Assembly (NCBI GenBank): GCA_037447655.1 | Contig: JBBHKE010001433.1 | Location: 62,001-126,000 of the forward strand | Source: Zygnema cylindricum | Lineage: Eukaryota > Streptophyta > Zygnematophyceae > Zygnematales > Zygnemataceae | Reading direction: 5' to 3' | Length of the DNA: 64,000 nucleotides | Shown here: positions 10,362 through 19,168 of the stretch, piece after piece | Numbering within the stretch: the first letter of the stretch is position 1 | How the letters are laid out: every line of letters begins with the position of its first letter | Notes under the pieces: generated by a model | What the model was told of the DNA's origin: nothing | The model's input: the letters and a program-made list of their open reading frames with translations, nothing else | Databases searched by the model: none | Program-made: the position numbers and the translations under genes

Positions 10362-10599
10362 AATAAGGGGAGAGTAGAAATTATTGCTCTATTTTTAGTA
10401 TTTTCTAGGTCTAAATAGAAGTATAGAAAGAAGCCGAGCAGATATGATGACCAAACCTGTGCTTTTCCCTAAGCTAATTTTGTGCATGGAGAAGTGTGGT
10501 CTGAAATTAAAGATTGACTAGAAAATAACAGGAGTGTAGAAATTAATGCTCTATTTTTAGTATTTTCTAGGTCTAAATAGAAGTATAGAAAGAAGCCGA
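10276..10599 (+). repeat. 162-bp tandem duplication over PPT and LTR start
   Basis: Two copies, 10276-10437 and 10438-10599, each holding the end of RNase H, the stop, the polypurine tract and the first ~60 bp of the LTR. The junction shows GCAG microhomology. The first copy's PPT is AAAATAAGGGGAG but its LTR start is mutated (AGTAG). The second copy's LTR start (TGTAG at 10535) fits the 3' LTR. Confidence 0.85.
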
Positions 10600-11578
10600 G
10601 GCAGTCTACCTCTAACATCTTTCTCCAACTCTCAAACTTGTCGCAGTCACTGAGAAATTGGAGAGGGAGCTAGAGCCATGGCTACCAAGGCTATCCAGAG
10701 GTTTACGGGAAATATATATTAGTTAGGAGTTTTATTTACTAAAAGGTATTTGCCGGCCATAGGATTTGATCCTGGTACCTGCGGGCCGGCAAATAGCTGG
10801 TTGCCGGTAGCCTTAGCCGTTAAGCCTAGACCTAGTGTTACGTAATATATGGTTTAATATTTATTTAAACATTTCCACGTAGGATAATTCATTTAACTCT
10901 AATTGTTTACGGGATACATAGATCCAGTTTTGTAAAAGTACGGATAAGAAATCAATACCGCGAATTTATTTCGATAGCGAAAGGAATATCGCGCATGTAT
11001 TTATTACGGCTGCGATTAAATGTGAATTTAATCGGACGGCCAAAATTAGCGTCGAGATCGCAGAAGAAGTTTTCCGCGGTTTGTGGTCATCACCACGTTG
11101 GATGACACGTGGCGAAATTACATTAGATCGTGGTATCTCCATAGATTACGGCACCGAATCCGGATATGACATGTGTCGACATTTAGGCCATGTCGTACAA
11201 TGTCCGTACATAAAGTACACCGGCAGTTGTACTTTTGTGTACGGAATTCTGATCTGATTGGCTCCGTACATCAGTAGATAGAGTCTGTGAGAGAGATAGG
11301 ACTTAGAAAAACTTAGAAGATAGGACCCTCTCTCCGAGAGAGCTTCTGTACAAAAGGTCAACTTTGAGCCTCTATAACTTACTGCTCAGGGGAGCAAATT
11401 CAGAGATTCTTTTTGCTATCAACTCAAGGGAGTCTTGCCTTCACAATGGTGAAGTTGGTCAGAGTTATTTTCTGCCAAGGTGGCAATATTTTTGGTGAAA
11501 CACAAAGGGGTGAGGGTTATCCTAGAGGCTTTTTCGAAGCTGTCCACTCTGAGGACTTCTGGAGGTCTCAGAGTTTCA
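10535..11578 (+). repeat. 3' LTR of element B
   Basis: Starts TGTAGAAATTAATGC, ends CAGAGTTTCA, and is followed by GTATA. The antisense tRNA-like module is at 10750-10832 and a G-box near 11107. Confidence 0.9.
10750..10832 (-). other. tRNA-like module inside 3' LTR of B
   Basis: The minus strand reads GGCTTAACGGCTAAGGCTAC (A-box-like), a hairpin-forming GC-rich middle, then CCAGGATCAAATCCTATGG (T-arm/B-box-like). It is one of the clearest copies. Confidence 0.5.
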
Positions 11579-11583
11579 GTATA
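11579..11583. repeat. target-site duplication of element B, right
   Basis: GTATA, identical to 4991-4995. Confidence 0.9.
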
Positions 11584-11904
11584 GTATTCTGATTGGTCCG
11601 TACTTCAGTAGATAGGAGTTATTTGAGGGAATCAGGACTTAGAAAATTTTGGTAGATAGTCACCTCTCTCTTTGAGAGTTTGTACAAATTGGCATTTTCT
11701 ACTGCCTCATAACTTATGGGCTGGTTGGTCGTTTTCAGTGATACTTTTTCCTACGGACTTAAGGGAGTCCAAGCTGCACACGGGTGCAGTCAAATTGTCT
11801 GTTTGCCTTCTTGGGCAAACGTGGTTGTGGCTTGAAGTAGGTTAGTTAAATACTATCTAGAGGCTTCTTGTATTCTGTAGTCCAATGGAGGACACACAAT
11901 TGCA
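11584..11904 (+). repeat. solo LTR J, part 2
   Basis: The 3' part of solo LTR J, resuming after element B. It ends TCCAATGGAGGACACACAA TTGCA, followed by GGTCC (one mismatch from GGTCG at 4306-4310). Confidence 0.75.
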
Positions 11905-12477
11905 GGTCCTAGTACTTATTCTATGTAGTTTTATGACATGGCTTTCAAGGTGATGCTTGTTAAATCGGAAGCCATAGTTCCTCTTTCCATCTTCTCCAAT
12001 ATCTAATAATGTGGGTCCACGTGGCATCGCATGACGTTATCTTTAAAAGGTCGCCAAAATCTCATTCCGGGTGGCGGTTGCAACAACGACTGTCTGATCA
12101 AATATATTTACACGGTTCGGATTTGTTTTCGTGCATGAATTGTTTTATATGCGTATCGTCATCAATTTGGGGTGAATTAACTGCTGCGTCATTTTTTATC
12201 GATTTATCAAACTTGACAATTGGATCGTTTCTTTAACAACTTAATGGATAAAGCGTCAGGCTATACGGGCTTTCTAAGATCTCGGATCAAATCTTGACTA
12301 GGGGAACATTTTGGTAAAACTCCATCTACTTCAGTCTGCCATCTTCTAAATAAGGCAACAGCCAGTTTTTGATCCTCTCTTTCTCCTTTTAGAGTTTAAC
12401 TAATATAGAGAAGTGAATTATTAATTACCTCTTCTCCAGACATAGAAAATACTCCAAGAAAACCATTAATTTCTACA
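11905..12477 (-). repeat. solo LTR K, part 2 (5' end side)
   Basis: Resumes LTR K on the minus strand and ends at 12477 with its start TGTAGAAATTAATGG. It aligns with the reverse of K2 (13400-13650), including the FACATGGCTTTCAA-type region and a G-box (CCACGTGG, 12015-12022). The tRNA-like module is at 12232-12306. Confidence 0.75.
12232..12306 (+). other. tRNA-like module inside LTR K
   Basis: Plus strand: AACAACTTAATGGATAAAGC (A-box-like) and CTCGGATCAAATCTTGAC (T-arm/B-box-like), about 55 bp apart. Confidence 0.5.
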
Positions 12478-13107
12478 CCCTACGGGAAGGTGGATGCAAG
12501 GCCACCGAAAGCCGCGACAAAATCTTTGATGGTGGACATTATTTCACTGCTGTTCACATCCACTGACCATTTTGACATTTTTGTACGCTTTTATAGATCT
12601 TAAGTTTATTCCGCCCGTAAAAATTGTATCAAATGCTTGTACGAGTCATTTTTTACCTAGGCAAACTTTGTCACACAGGTTAACGGTTTTTGAAAAAAAA
12701 ATGTAGCACGCAGAGTACAAAAAAAAAAAAAACCTTTATATTTTGCCTTTACACACTTTTTTCTTGCAAGGGCTGTGGAGGGTGTTCCATTATTTTCTAG
12801 ACCTTAGGGGAAGGTGGATGCGTGGCCTCTGGAAGCCGCGACAAAATCTTTGACGGAGGACATTATTTCACTGTTGTTGCCATCCACTAACCATTTTGAC
12901 ATTTTTGTACGCTTTTATAGATTTTAAGTTTTGTCCGCCCGTAAAAATTGTATCAAATGCCTCGTACTTGTCATGATTTATATCGGCAATCTTTGTCACA
13001 CAAGTCAACGGTTTTTGAAAAAAAAATGTAGCACGCAGAGTACAAAAAAAAAACCAACCTCCATTTTTTGCCTTTACGCACTTTTTCCTTGCAGCGGCCG
13101 TGGAGGG
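12462..13107. repeat. 324-bp direct tandem duplication
   Basis: Unit 1 is 12462-12785 and unit 2 is 12786-13107, aligning from CCATTA.TTTCTA through TGGAGGG. Each has a GAAGGTGGATGC start, a GCCGCGACAAAATC core, an A9 run plus TGTAGCACGCAGAG, and an A-run. Unit 1 begins inside the first 16 bp of LTR K, so the duplication arose after K inserted. A 94-codon minus-strand frame in unit 2 (13152-12868) has no counterpart in unit 1 and shows no known family, so I do not call it. Confidence 0.75.
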
Positions 13108-13925
13108 TGTTGAAAAAGGTAATTTGTATATTGTTTCTCTCCCTTTTATCACTTTAATAGTTGTAGACAGTCACGTAGATAGATAGAGAGAGAAGGCCAT
13201 GGGTGTCACCTAATTCAGAAAGTGGGAGATTGAAGTAGATGGCATTTTCCAAAATGGGTTTTCCATAATGATGCCCCAACCCGAATTTGAACTTGCGACC
13301 AATGGAATCCTTAAAACCGGGCGCCTTATCCACTAAGTCGCTAAAGAAATGATATAGGCATTAGGTTTAAAAAATACTTAAACAATTACAAAACAACTAA
13401 ATCATACCAAATTGACGACGATGCACATGTGAAACAATTCATGCACGGACGCGAATCCGAACTGTGTAAATATATTTGATGAGGCGACCGTTGTTGGAAC
13501 CGCCACCCGGAATGAACTTTTGCGGCCTTTGGAGATAGCCTCACGCCATACCACGTGGCGCACATTATTAGATATCGGAGAAGATAGGAGGAGGAACCAT
13601 GGCTCTCGATTTGACAAGCGTCACATTGAAAGCCATGTCGTACAATGGACGTCTAATAAGTACATCAGCCACTGTACCTTCTTCTACTATGACGTATTCC
13701 TATTGGACTAGGGTTTAGTAGTAGGTAGCTATGAGTATGTAGACTAGGACTTAGTGAAATTTAGGTACCTTTTTTTAAAAGAGCTTGTGACTATAAAGGT
13801 CATCTTTGACCAGTCATAACTAATTGCTCAAGGGAGCAAATTTAGTGATTCTTTTTGCGTTGGGTATCTTAGTGGCTACTTATGAATTGTGCATTATGTG
13901 GGGCAACGGAGCCCACAAAATTTCA
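13108..13925 (+). repeat. 5' LTR of element K2
   Basis: An 818-bp LTR starting TGTTGAAAAAGGTAATT and ending CACAAAATTTCA against the PBS. It contains a G-box (CCACGTGG, about 13550) and the antisense tRNA-like module at 13271-13346. It resembles LTRs K, K3, I and N. Confidence 0.8.
13271..13346 (-). other. tRNA-like module inside LTR K2
   Basis: Minus strand: TAGCGACTTAGTGGATAAGG (D-arm/A-box-like) and GCAAGTTCAAATTCGGG (T-arm/B-box-like), with tRNA-like spacing. The resemblance to a plant tRNA-Arg-type gene is visible by eye. Confidence 0.55.
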
Positions 13926-13942
13926 GGTTATGGGCCCACCAC
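13926..13942 (+). promoter_or_regulatory. PBS of K2, best half-tRNA-Met match
   Basis: GGTTATGGGCCCACCAC directly after the LTR, which I read as a full 17-nt complement of the anticodon arm of plant initiator tRNA-Met. Confidence 0.8.
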
Positions 13943-14727
13943 CTAGGGTGGACATTAAAGATGGTTTAAGCGTTAACAATAAGGGAAAATGAGGAGGACG
14001 ACGAAATGAACAAGAAATGGGAGCTATAAAGACAAGTGTTTGTCACTTTTGCATAACACCAGGGCATTATATGGCTGATTGCACCAGATTCGAACTATTA
14101 GGTATCAAATACAGGCAGTTGAACAACAACAAAGAGAAGATAGAGGAGCTTCTCCGCAAAAAGAATGGAGATAATCAAGTTGAAATACCCAGAAAGAAAA
14201 AATGTGCATTCGGAGGTAAGAGGGAACCCCCGGAAGAAGGGTGGATCATCGATTCGGGAGCATAATTGCATATGTGCAAAGACAAAAAATGGCTTACAAA
14301 ATTGAGGAAGATCCCCATTGTTGAGATGAAGTATGGGGATGGTAAAGTTGTGACAACAAACCTTGTAGGATAACTGGATTTAAAGGTCCTAGTTGAAGGG
14401 AAAGTCTTTATAGTCACTCTTTCACATATGCTATATATACCACGGCTTAGCAAAAATCTGATCTCTACAGCTGTCCTAGATGAGAAAGATTTTGTCAAAA
14501 GAACTAAGAAAGAAAGGTTCACTATTTGTTTTAATGGTGAGGTCTATTTCATACCTGAAAAGGGTAGCCATGGAATGTTTTGAATTGTACTGTGGAATGA
14601 AAAGAAAGTTGCCCTCTACTCTTGTGTAAGTGATATTATGTTGTGGCATAAGAGACCTGGACATGTGCATCTAGATAGATTAACGGAAATTAAAACCAAA
14701 ATATTGGATTGGATAAAGTTTGAGGAA
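13943..14727 (+). pseudogene. K2 gag-protease remnant
   Basis: Most of Gag is deleted (about 13960-14010). A frame from 14017 holds the zinc knuckle CHFCITPGHYMADC and the protease site with an intact D-S-G (GWIIDSGA), then stops at TAA 14263. Protease-like sequence continues through further stops (14371, 14581) to the integrase entry (MLWHKRPGHVHLDRLTE). It is cut at 14731 by element D. The D-S-G differs from the mutated D-V-G and D-L-G of B and D. Confidence 0.75.
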
Positions 14728-14731
14728 TATT

Positions 14732-15785
14732 TGTAGAATTTAATGGTCCATTTTTAAGAATTTTCTAGGTCTAAATAGAAATATAGAAAGAAGCCAGGCA
14801 GTCTACCTCTAACTTCTCTCTCCAACTCTCAAACTTGTCGCAGTCACTGAGAAATTGGAGAGGGAGCTAGAGCCATGGCTACCTAGGCTATCCAGAGGTT
14901 TACGGGAAATATATATTAGTTAGGGGTTTATTTACTAAAAGGTATGTGCCGGCCGCAGGATTTGATCTTGGTACCTACCGGCCGGCAGAAAGCAGGTAGC
15001 CGGTAGCCTTAGCCGTTAAGTCTAGAACTAGTGTTATCTAATATATAGTTTGATAATTAATTAAACATTATCAGGTAGGATAATTCATTTAACTGTAACT
15101 GTTTAGGGGATACATAGATCCAGTAATTTAAAAGTAGGGATTGCGGTGCCGATTAGAAACCAATATCGCGCATTTATTTCTTTAATGAAACGAATACCGC
15201 GCATGTATTTATTACTGCTATAATTAAATGTAAATTTAATCGGACGGCCGGAATTAACGCCGAGATCACGGAAGAGGATTTTGGTGGTTTGTGGTCATCG
15301 CCACATCGAATGACACGTGGCGGAATGACATTGGATCGCGACATATTCGAGAATTAAGGGAGCGAATCCGGACATACCACGTGTCGACATTTAGGGCATG
15401 TCGTATTGTGTTGGTACAGAAAGTACACCGCCAGCTATACTTTTGTGTACGGAACTACAATTTGATTGGCTCCGTCCATCAGTAGATAGAGTCTGTGAGA
15501 GAGATACGACTTAGAAAAATTAGGAGATAGGACCCTCTCTCCAAAAGAGCTTTTGTACAAAAGGTCAACTTTGACCCTCCATAACTTATTGCTCAAGGGA
15601 GCAAATTCAGAGATTCTTTTTGCTATCGACTCAAGGGAGTCTTCCCTTCACAGAGGTGAAGTTGGTCAGATCTATTGTCTGCTAGGGTAGCAGTTATTTT
15701 TGCTAAACACAAAGGGGTCAGGGTTATCCTAGAGGCTTTTTAGAAGCTGTTCACTCTGAGGACTTATGAAGGTTTGAGAGTTTTC
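14732..15785 (+). repeat. 5' LTR of element D
   Basis: Starts TGTAGAATTTAATGG and ends GAGAGTTTTC; the final A of the usual TTTCA is lost. The LTR-borne Gag start is ruined (ATG AAG GTT TGA). G-box cores lie near 15313 and 15378, and the tRNA-like module at 14947-15028. Confidence 0.83.
14947..15028 (-). other. tRNA-like module inside 5' LTR of D
   Basis: Minus strand: AGACTTAACGGCTAAGGC (A-box-like), a CTACCGGC...GCCGGTAG stem, and AGATCAAATCCTGCGG (T-arm/B-box-like). Confidence 0.5.
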
Positions 15786-15800
15786 GGTTATACGCCAACC
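15786..15800 (+). promoter_or_regulatory. decayed PBS of element D
   Basis: GGTTATACGCCAACC, three changes from the K2 site. Confidence 0.6.
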
Positions 15801-16701
15801 CTCTAGGGTACCATTTTTTAATGGAACTAGCTTCATATAGTGGGAAGTATGATGATAGGAGCTCTATGCGAAAAAAGGTTTTGGGGGATAGTGAGTGGAT
15901 TGTTGGAGCGTCCATCAAGTCTTGGAATTCCTCGAGGGTTTGGAGGAAGCAGATTCACCAGGAAAGAGGATCCACTTTCAATGGAGAAACAAAAGAAGGA
16001 GAGGTGGTGGACAAAAGAAAGGAGAAGGAGGCGACCACACAAATAGCACCTGGTTCGGCATACATGTCACCTATTCCGAGGAACGAATTGAATGATACTG
16101 AAACCTAGGACTTCAACAATATGGCGGCAAAGCACTTCTTCCTACACCATGTTACTCAAGGACTTGCATGTTCTTATTTGCAGGTAGAAAGGGCATCCGA
16201 TCTTTGGATGGCTCTCATTGAGATGTACCGAAGTGGTACGTTTCAGCAACAACAGTTGGCTAATCATAAAGTTAAAAAGTATGTATACAAAAGGGGGAAG
16301 ATGTTGGATTTTTGCAATGAGCTTGCTACACTCTTCATGGAGCTAGAGAGTGCGTGAAAAGATTTTAGTGGAAAAAAAAAGGTTAACTGTTTACTGATGA
16401 AGTTACCCGATGAGTTCCAAAACATAGTCAACCGTGTGCAGGACTTGCCAGACTCTAGGTGGATATGGAATTCAGTGGTAGGGATGATTCTCGTTCGGGA
16501 GAATACGATTGAGATCCGAAGGGGAGGAAAGAGTGGCCAAGATTGGCAACTGCGACCGATTGGATAAACAAGGATTCTCGGAAACAGGTCGGAAACTATG
16601 GGGGGAGGGAGTAGAAAAATCAGACCGACGAGTTCAGACTAAGGGCTCCCAAAGGTTTATGTCATTTTTGTAAGAAACCTGGGCACTATATGGCAGACTG
16701 C
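15801..16701 (+). pseudogene. D gag, broken
   Basis: Matches B gag. The open part 15821-16108 ends in a TAG, followed by 16121-16357 (AAKHFFLHHVTQG ... LDFCNELATLFMELESA), then a TGA. The zinc knuckle CHFCKKPGHYMADC is at about 16660-16701. Several frameshifts separate these parts. The LTR-encoded start is destroyed, so translation from the usual start is not possible. Confidence 0.78.
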
Positions 16702-17262
16702 ACTAAGCTAACCGAGCTTCGGTTAAAGGAAGGGCAGACCGGTGGTACCCCGAGAGGAAAGAAAAAGGCCCTTGTGACACAGGTACATGAGGCGGAATCC
16801 GAGGACAAGGACGATGAGCTCCTTTTAGATGAGGAGTTGGAGGCGAAAAACGAGGTCAAAATTCCACGAAGGCAGAAATGTGCTTACGGTGGATTGAAAG
16901 GTGAAGCAGGCAGGATTATAGATTTAGGTTCCTCCAAGCATATGTGTAAGGATAGGCACCTGTTCACTAAGATAAGAAATATTCCCACTGTAGAGATAGA
17001 GTACGAGGATGGGAGGATTGTCACCACTACTCTTGTAGGATCGGTAGATTTGAAAGTGTTAGTAGAAGGAAAGACAACCATAGTAACATTCTTCGATGAA
17101 TTGTTTATTCCGGAGCTGAACAAAAACCTCATCTCTACATCAGTATTAGATGATAAGGATTTTTTTATTAGCACTAGGGAAGGAGTCTTTACTACTATTT
17201 ATGAGGAGGATGTCTATTTCATTGCTAAGAAAGGTAGCCATGGAATGTTTAGGCTGGTTTAA
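16702..17262 (+). pseudogene. D protease region
   Basis: An open frame of 190 codons (16690-17262) continuing from the zinc knuckle. An acidic linker is followed by the protease site, D-L-G in place of D-S/T-G (IIDLGSSKHMCKD), and then a conserved protease body to FRLV and TAA at 17260-17262. The same TAA is in B. Confidence 0.78.
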
Positions 17263-17986
17263 AGTAATGAAAAGAAGAAACTTTATTATGCTGGTGTTCA
17301 TGATATTATGATGTGGCATAAGAGGCTTGGGCATGTGAATCTAGACAAGTTAAGAGAGATGAAAAAGATGGGAGTGGTGGAAGGGATTAAGTTCAGTGAG
17401 AGTGATAATATAAGTGATTGTAGTGGATGTGCTCAAGGTAAAACACACATATTACCCTTTCCTAAAACAGCCACCTATAAGGGAGAAAAAAATCTAGATC
17501 TAGTACACACAAATATTTGGGGACCGGCTAAACTGCCCTCACCAGAGGGGAAGAGATTTATGATGACTATCACTGATGATTGGTCTCGGTATTCCCAAGT
17601 GTATTTTTTGAAAAACAAGTCCGAAGCTCAAGATTGTTTTAGACAATATAAAGCTTGGAGCTAAAACCTCCATGAAACTCCAATCAAGAGAATAAGGAGT
17701 GACAATGGTGGAGAGTATACTTCTTACCAGTTTGAGGATTTTCTGAGGGAAGATGGGGTCCAACACCCAAAGACAGTTCCAGAAAACTCGGAATAGAATG
17801 GGGTAGCTGAAAGGTTAAATAGAACACTAAGTGATAGTGCTAGAAGTATGTTGTCAGATAAGAAGATAAGAAAAAGGTTTTGGGCAAAAGCAATGAACTA
17901 TGCTAACTACCTCAAAAATAGAGTTCTTACTTCAGCTATAAAAGATCAAACACCTTATGAGAGATAGACAGGCCGGAAACTGGACA
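17263..17986 (+). pseudogene. D integrase, N-terminal part
   Basis: Open from 17308 for 118 codons: zinc-binding MMWHKRLGHVN ... CSGCAQGK, then HTNIWGPAK where the first catalytic Asp is Asn, and TITDDWSRYSQ. It ends in TAG near 17662. The rest (IRSDNGGEYT, a stop in the Gln of EQNG, AERLNRT) runs to 17986, where element C interrupts. It continues at 24188. Confidence 0.8.
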
Positions 17987-17991
17987 TATGT
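17987..17991. repeat. target-site duplication of element C, left
   Basis: TATGT, one mismatch from TATAT at 24183-24187. The same substitution type (G/A) also marks the adjoining LTR start (TATTG for TGTTG). Confidence 0.65.
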
Positions 17992-18890
17992 TATTGTTCT
18001 ACAACCACCGGTGCAGGTGGAGGAGCAGCAGTAGTAGTGGAAGTAGACATAATCTCACTCACAGAAGCTTATCAAGAATCCTATCAAACAGCTGTTTTCT
18101 ACAGCTCACCAAATCTGATACAATGAACCAAATTGCTTCACACTATACCACAGTATAGAATATCACAAGGGCTGACAACTCCCAAAGTTTCAGCTCAATT
18201 GATCCAACATACAACAAGATATGCAACTCAGAAGTTTCCCAAAAACAGTCTGCAGATTACACAGTCTGGAAGTCTGGATACAAAAATGTTCTACGTCCTA
18301 AGTCTTATACTCTTCACTTAGTTGTACTTCAACATAGTGCTGTGCCGCTGATACAAGTGTTCCTACAAGATACGTCCAAAGGAACTAAACTGCCACTAAG
18401 GTCTAAGTGCACCTGATCACGCTAAAACTAATCTATCATTGCACACTCAATATGACTAAGAATCCTATACAGGTTATTTAATCAAATACTTGTCGCCGGG
18501 CTTAGAGAATCTCGTCCGTTGACTTGATTCGAATCAACCGCAGTAGCGCAGTTCAATTCCTGTTTGTATTCAAAATATCCGCGATTCGTAGCAGCTGCGT
18601 TATCAGATACAAAAGTTCATCGCAGCTGCCTTTGTCTTGTTGCGTAGCAACTGCGTTGTTATGTACCAAAATATCCGCAGTTGCGTTTGACCCGTTGCGT
18701 CGCAGGCTGTGGTCGTCCGTACAGATCATATCAAAAATAACCGCAGCTGCGCTTGTTCCATCTACGTCGCAGCTGCGTTGTCGGTGCCAAAAACCTGTAC
18801 TGTGATTCAAGTGATGACGCGTGTCCATATATATCTATTTTTCCGCCGTCCTACTAATTTGCTGAGACTTAAAGCTTTTCAAAAACAACA
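17992..18890 (-). repeat. 3' LTR of element C
   Basis: An 899-bp LTR. On the minus strand it starts TGTTGTTTTTGAAAAGC. The far end is TGTTGTTCT mutated to TATTG in plus coordinates. As a true LTR copy it includes the Gag start region at about 17995-18060. Confidence 0.9.
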
Positions 18891-18903
18891 CTCCCCTAAA
18901 GCT
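18891..18903 (-). promoter_or_regulatory. polypurine tract of element C
   Basis: The minus strand reads AAAGCTTTAGGGGAG directly before the LTR start TGTTG. It is the plus-strand primer for reverse transcription. M, F and E use the same word. Confidence 0.8.
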
Positions 18904-18918
18904 TTAGACTCAGTATGT

Positions 18919-19092
18919 CAGAGCAGCTGCGATTTCAAACTAGCGCAGCATCGCAGCATAGCAACGTAGCAATTTTCAGAGCCGCTGCGATTTCGAACTA
19001 GCGCACCATCGCAGCATAGCAACGTAGCAATTTTCAGAGCCGCTGCGATTTCGAACTAGCGCAGCATCGCAGCCTAGCAACGTAGCAATTTT
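18919..19092. repeat. 58-bp tandem repeat, three copies
   Basis: Exact period 58: 18919-18976, 18977-19034, 19035-19092. Each unit contains CGCTGCGATTTC and GCAGCATAGCAACG with few differences. It lies between the pol stop and the PPT of element C. Confidence 0.9.
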
Positions 19093-19168
19093 AGCAAGTC
19101 GCGTAGTCCCAATATATCCCTGTCATTGGACTAGAGCAGCATAGCAGTATAGCAGTGCAACAACTCAG

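Larger units (their letters stand above)
4996..11578 (+). mobile_element. copia-type LTR retrotransposon B, complete but defective
   Basis: A full-length element of about 6.58 kb. It has LTRs at 4996-6040 (1,045 bp) and 10535-11578 (1,044 bp), a PBS at 6041-6055, and gag, protease, integrase, RT and RNase H in copia order. A perfect GTATA duplication flanks it. It landed inside solo LTR J, which lies inside solo LTR K. The two LTRs differ by a few percent by eye and one by a GG-to-CG type change at its start (TCTAG for TGTAG), so it is not recent. Many stops and frameshifts break the polyprotein. Two of the stops are shared with element D. Confidence 0.92.

Noticed and set aside
12868-13152. 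94-codon minus-strand frame in the tandem duplication
   Set aside because: The frame is not kept in the other repeat unit and reads through an A-run; no family resemblance.
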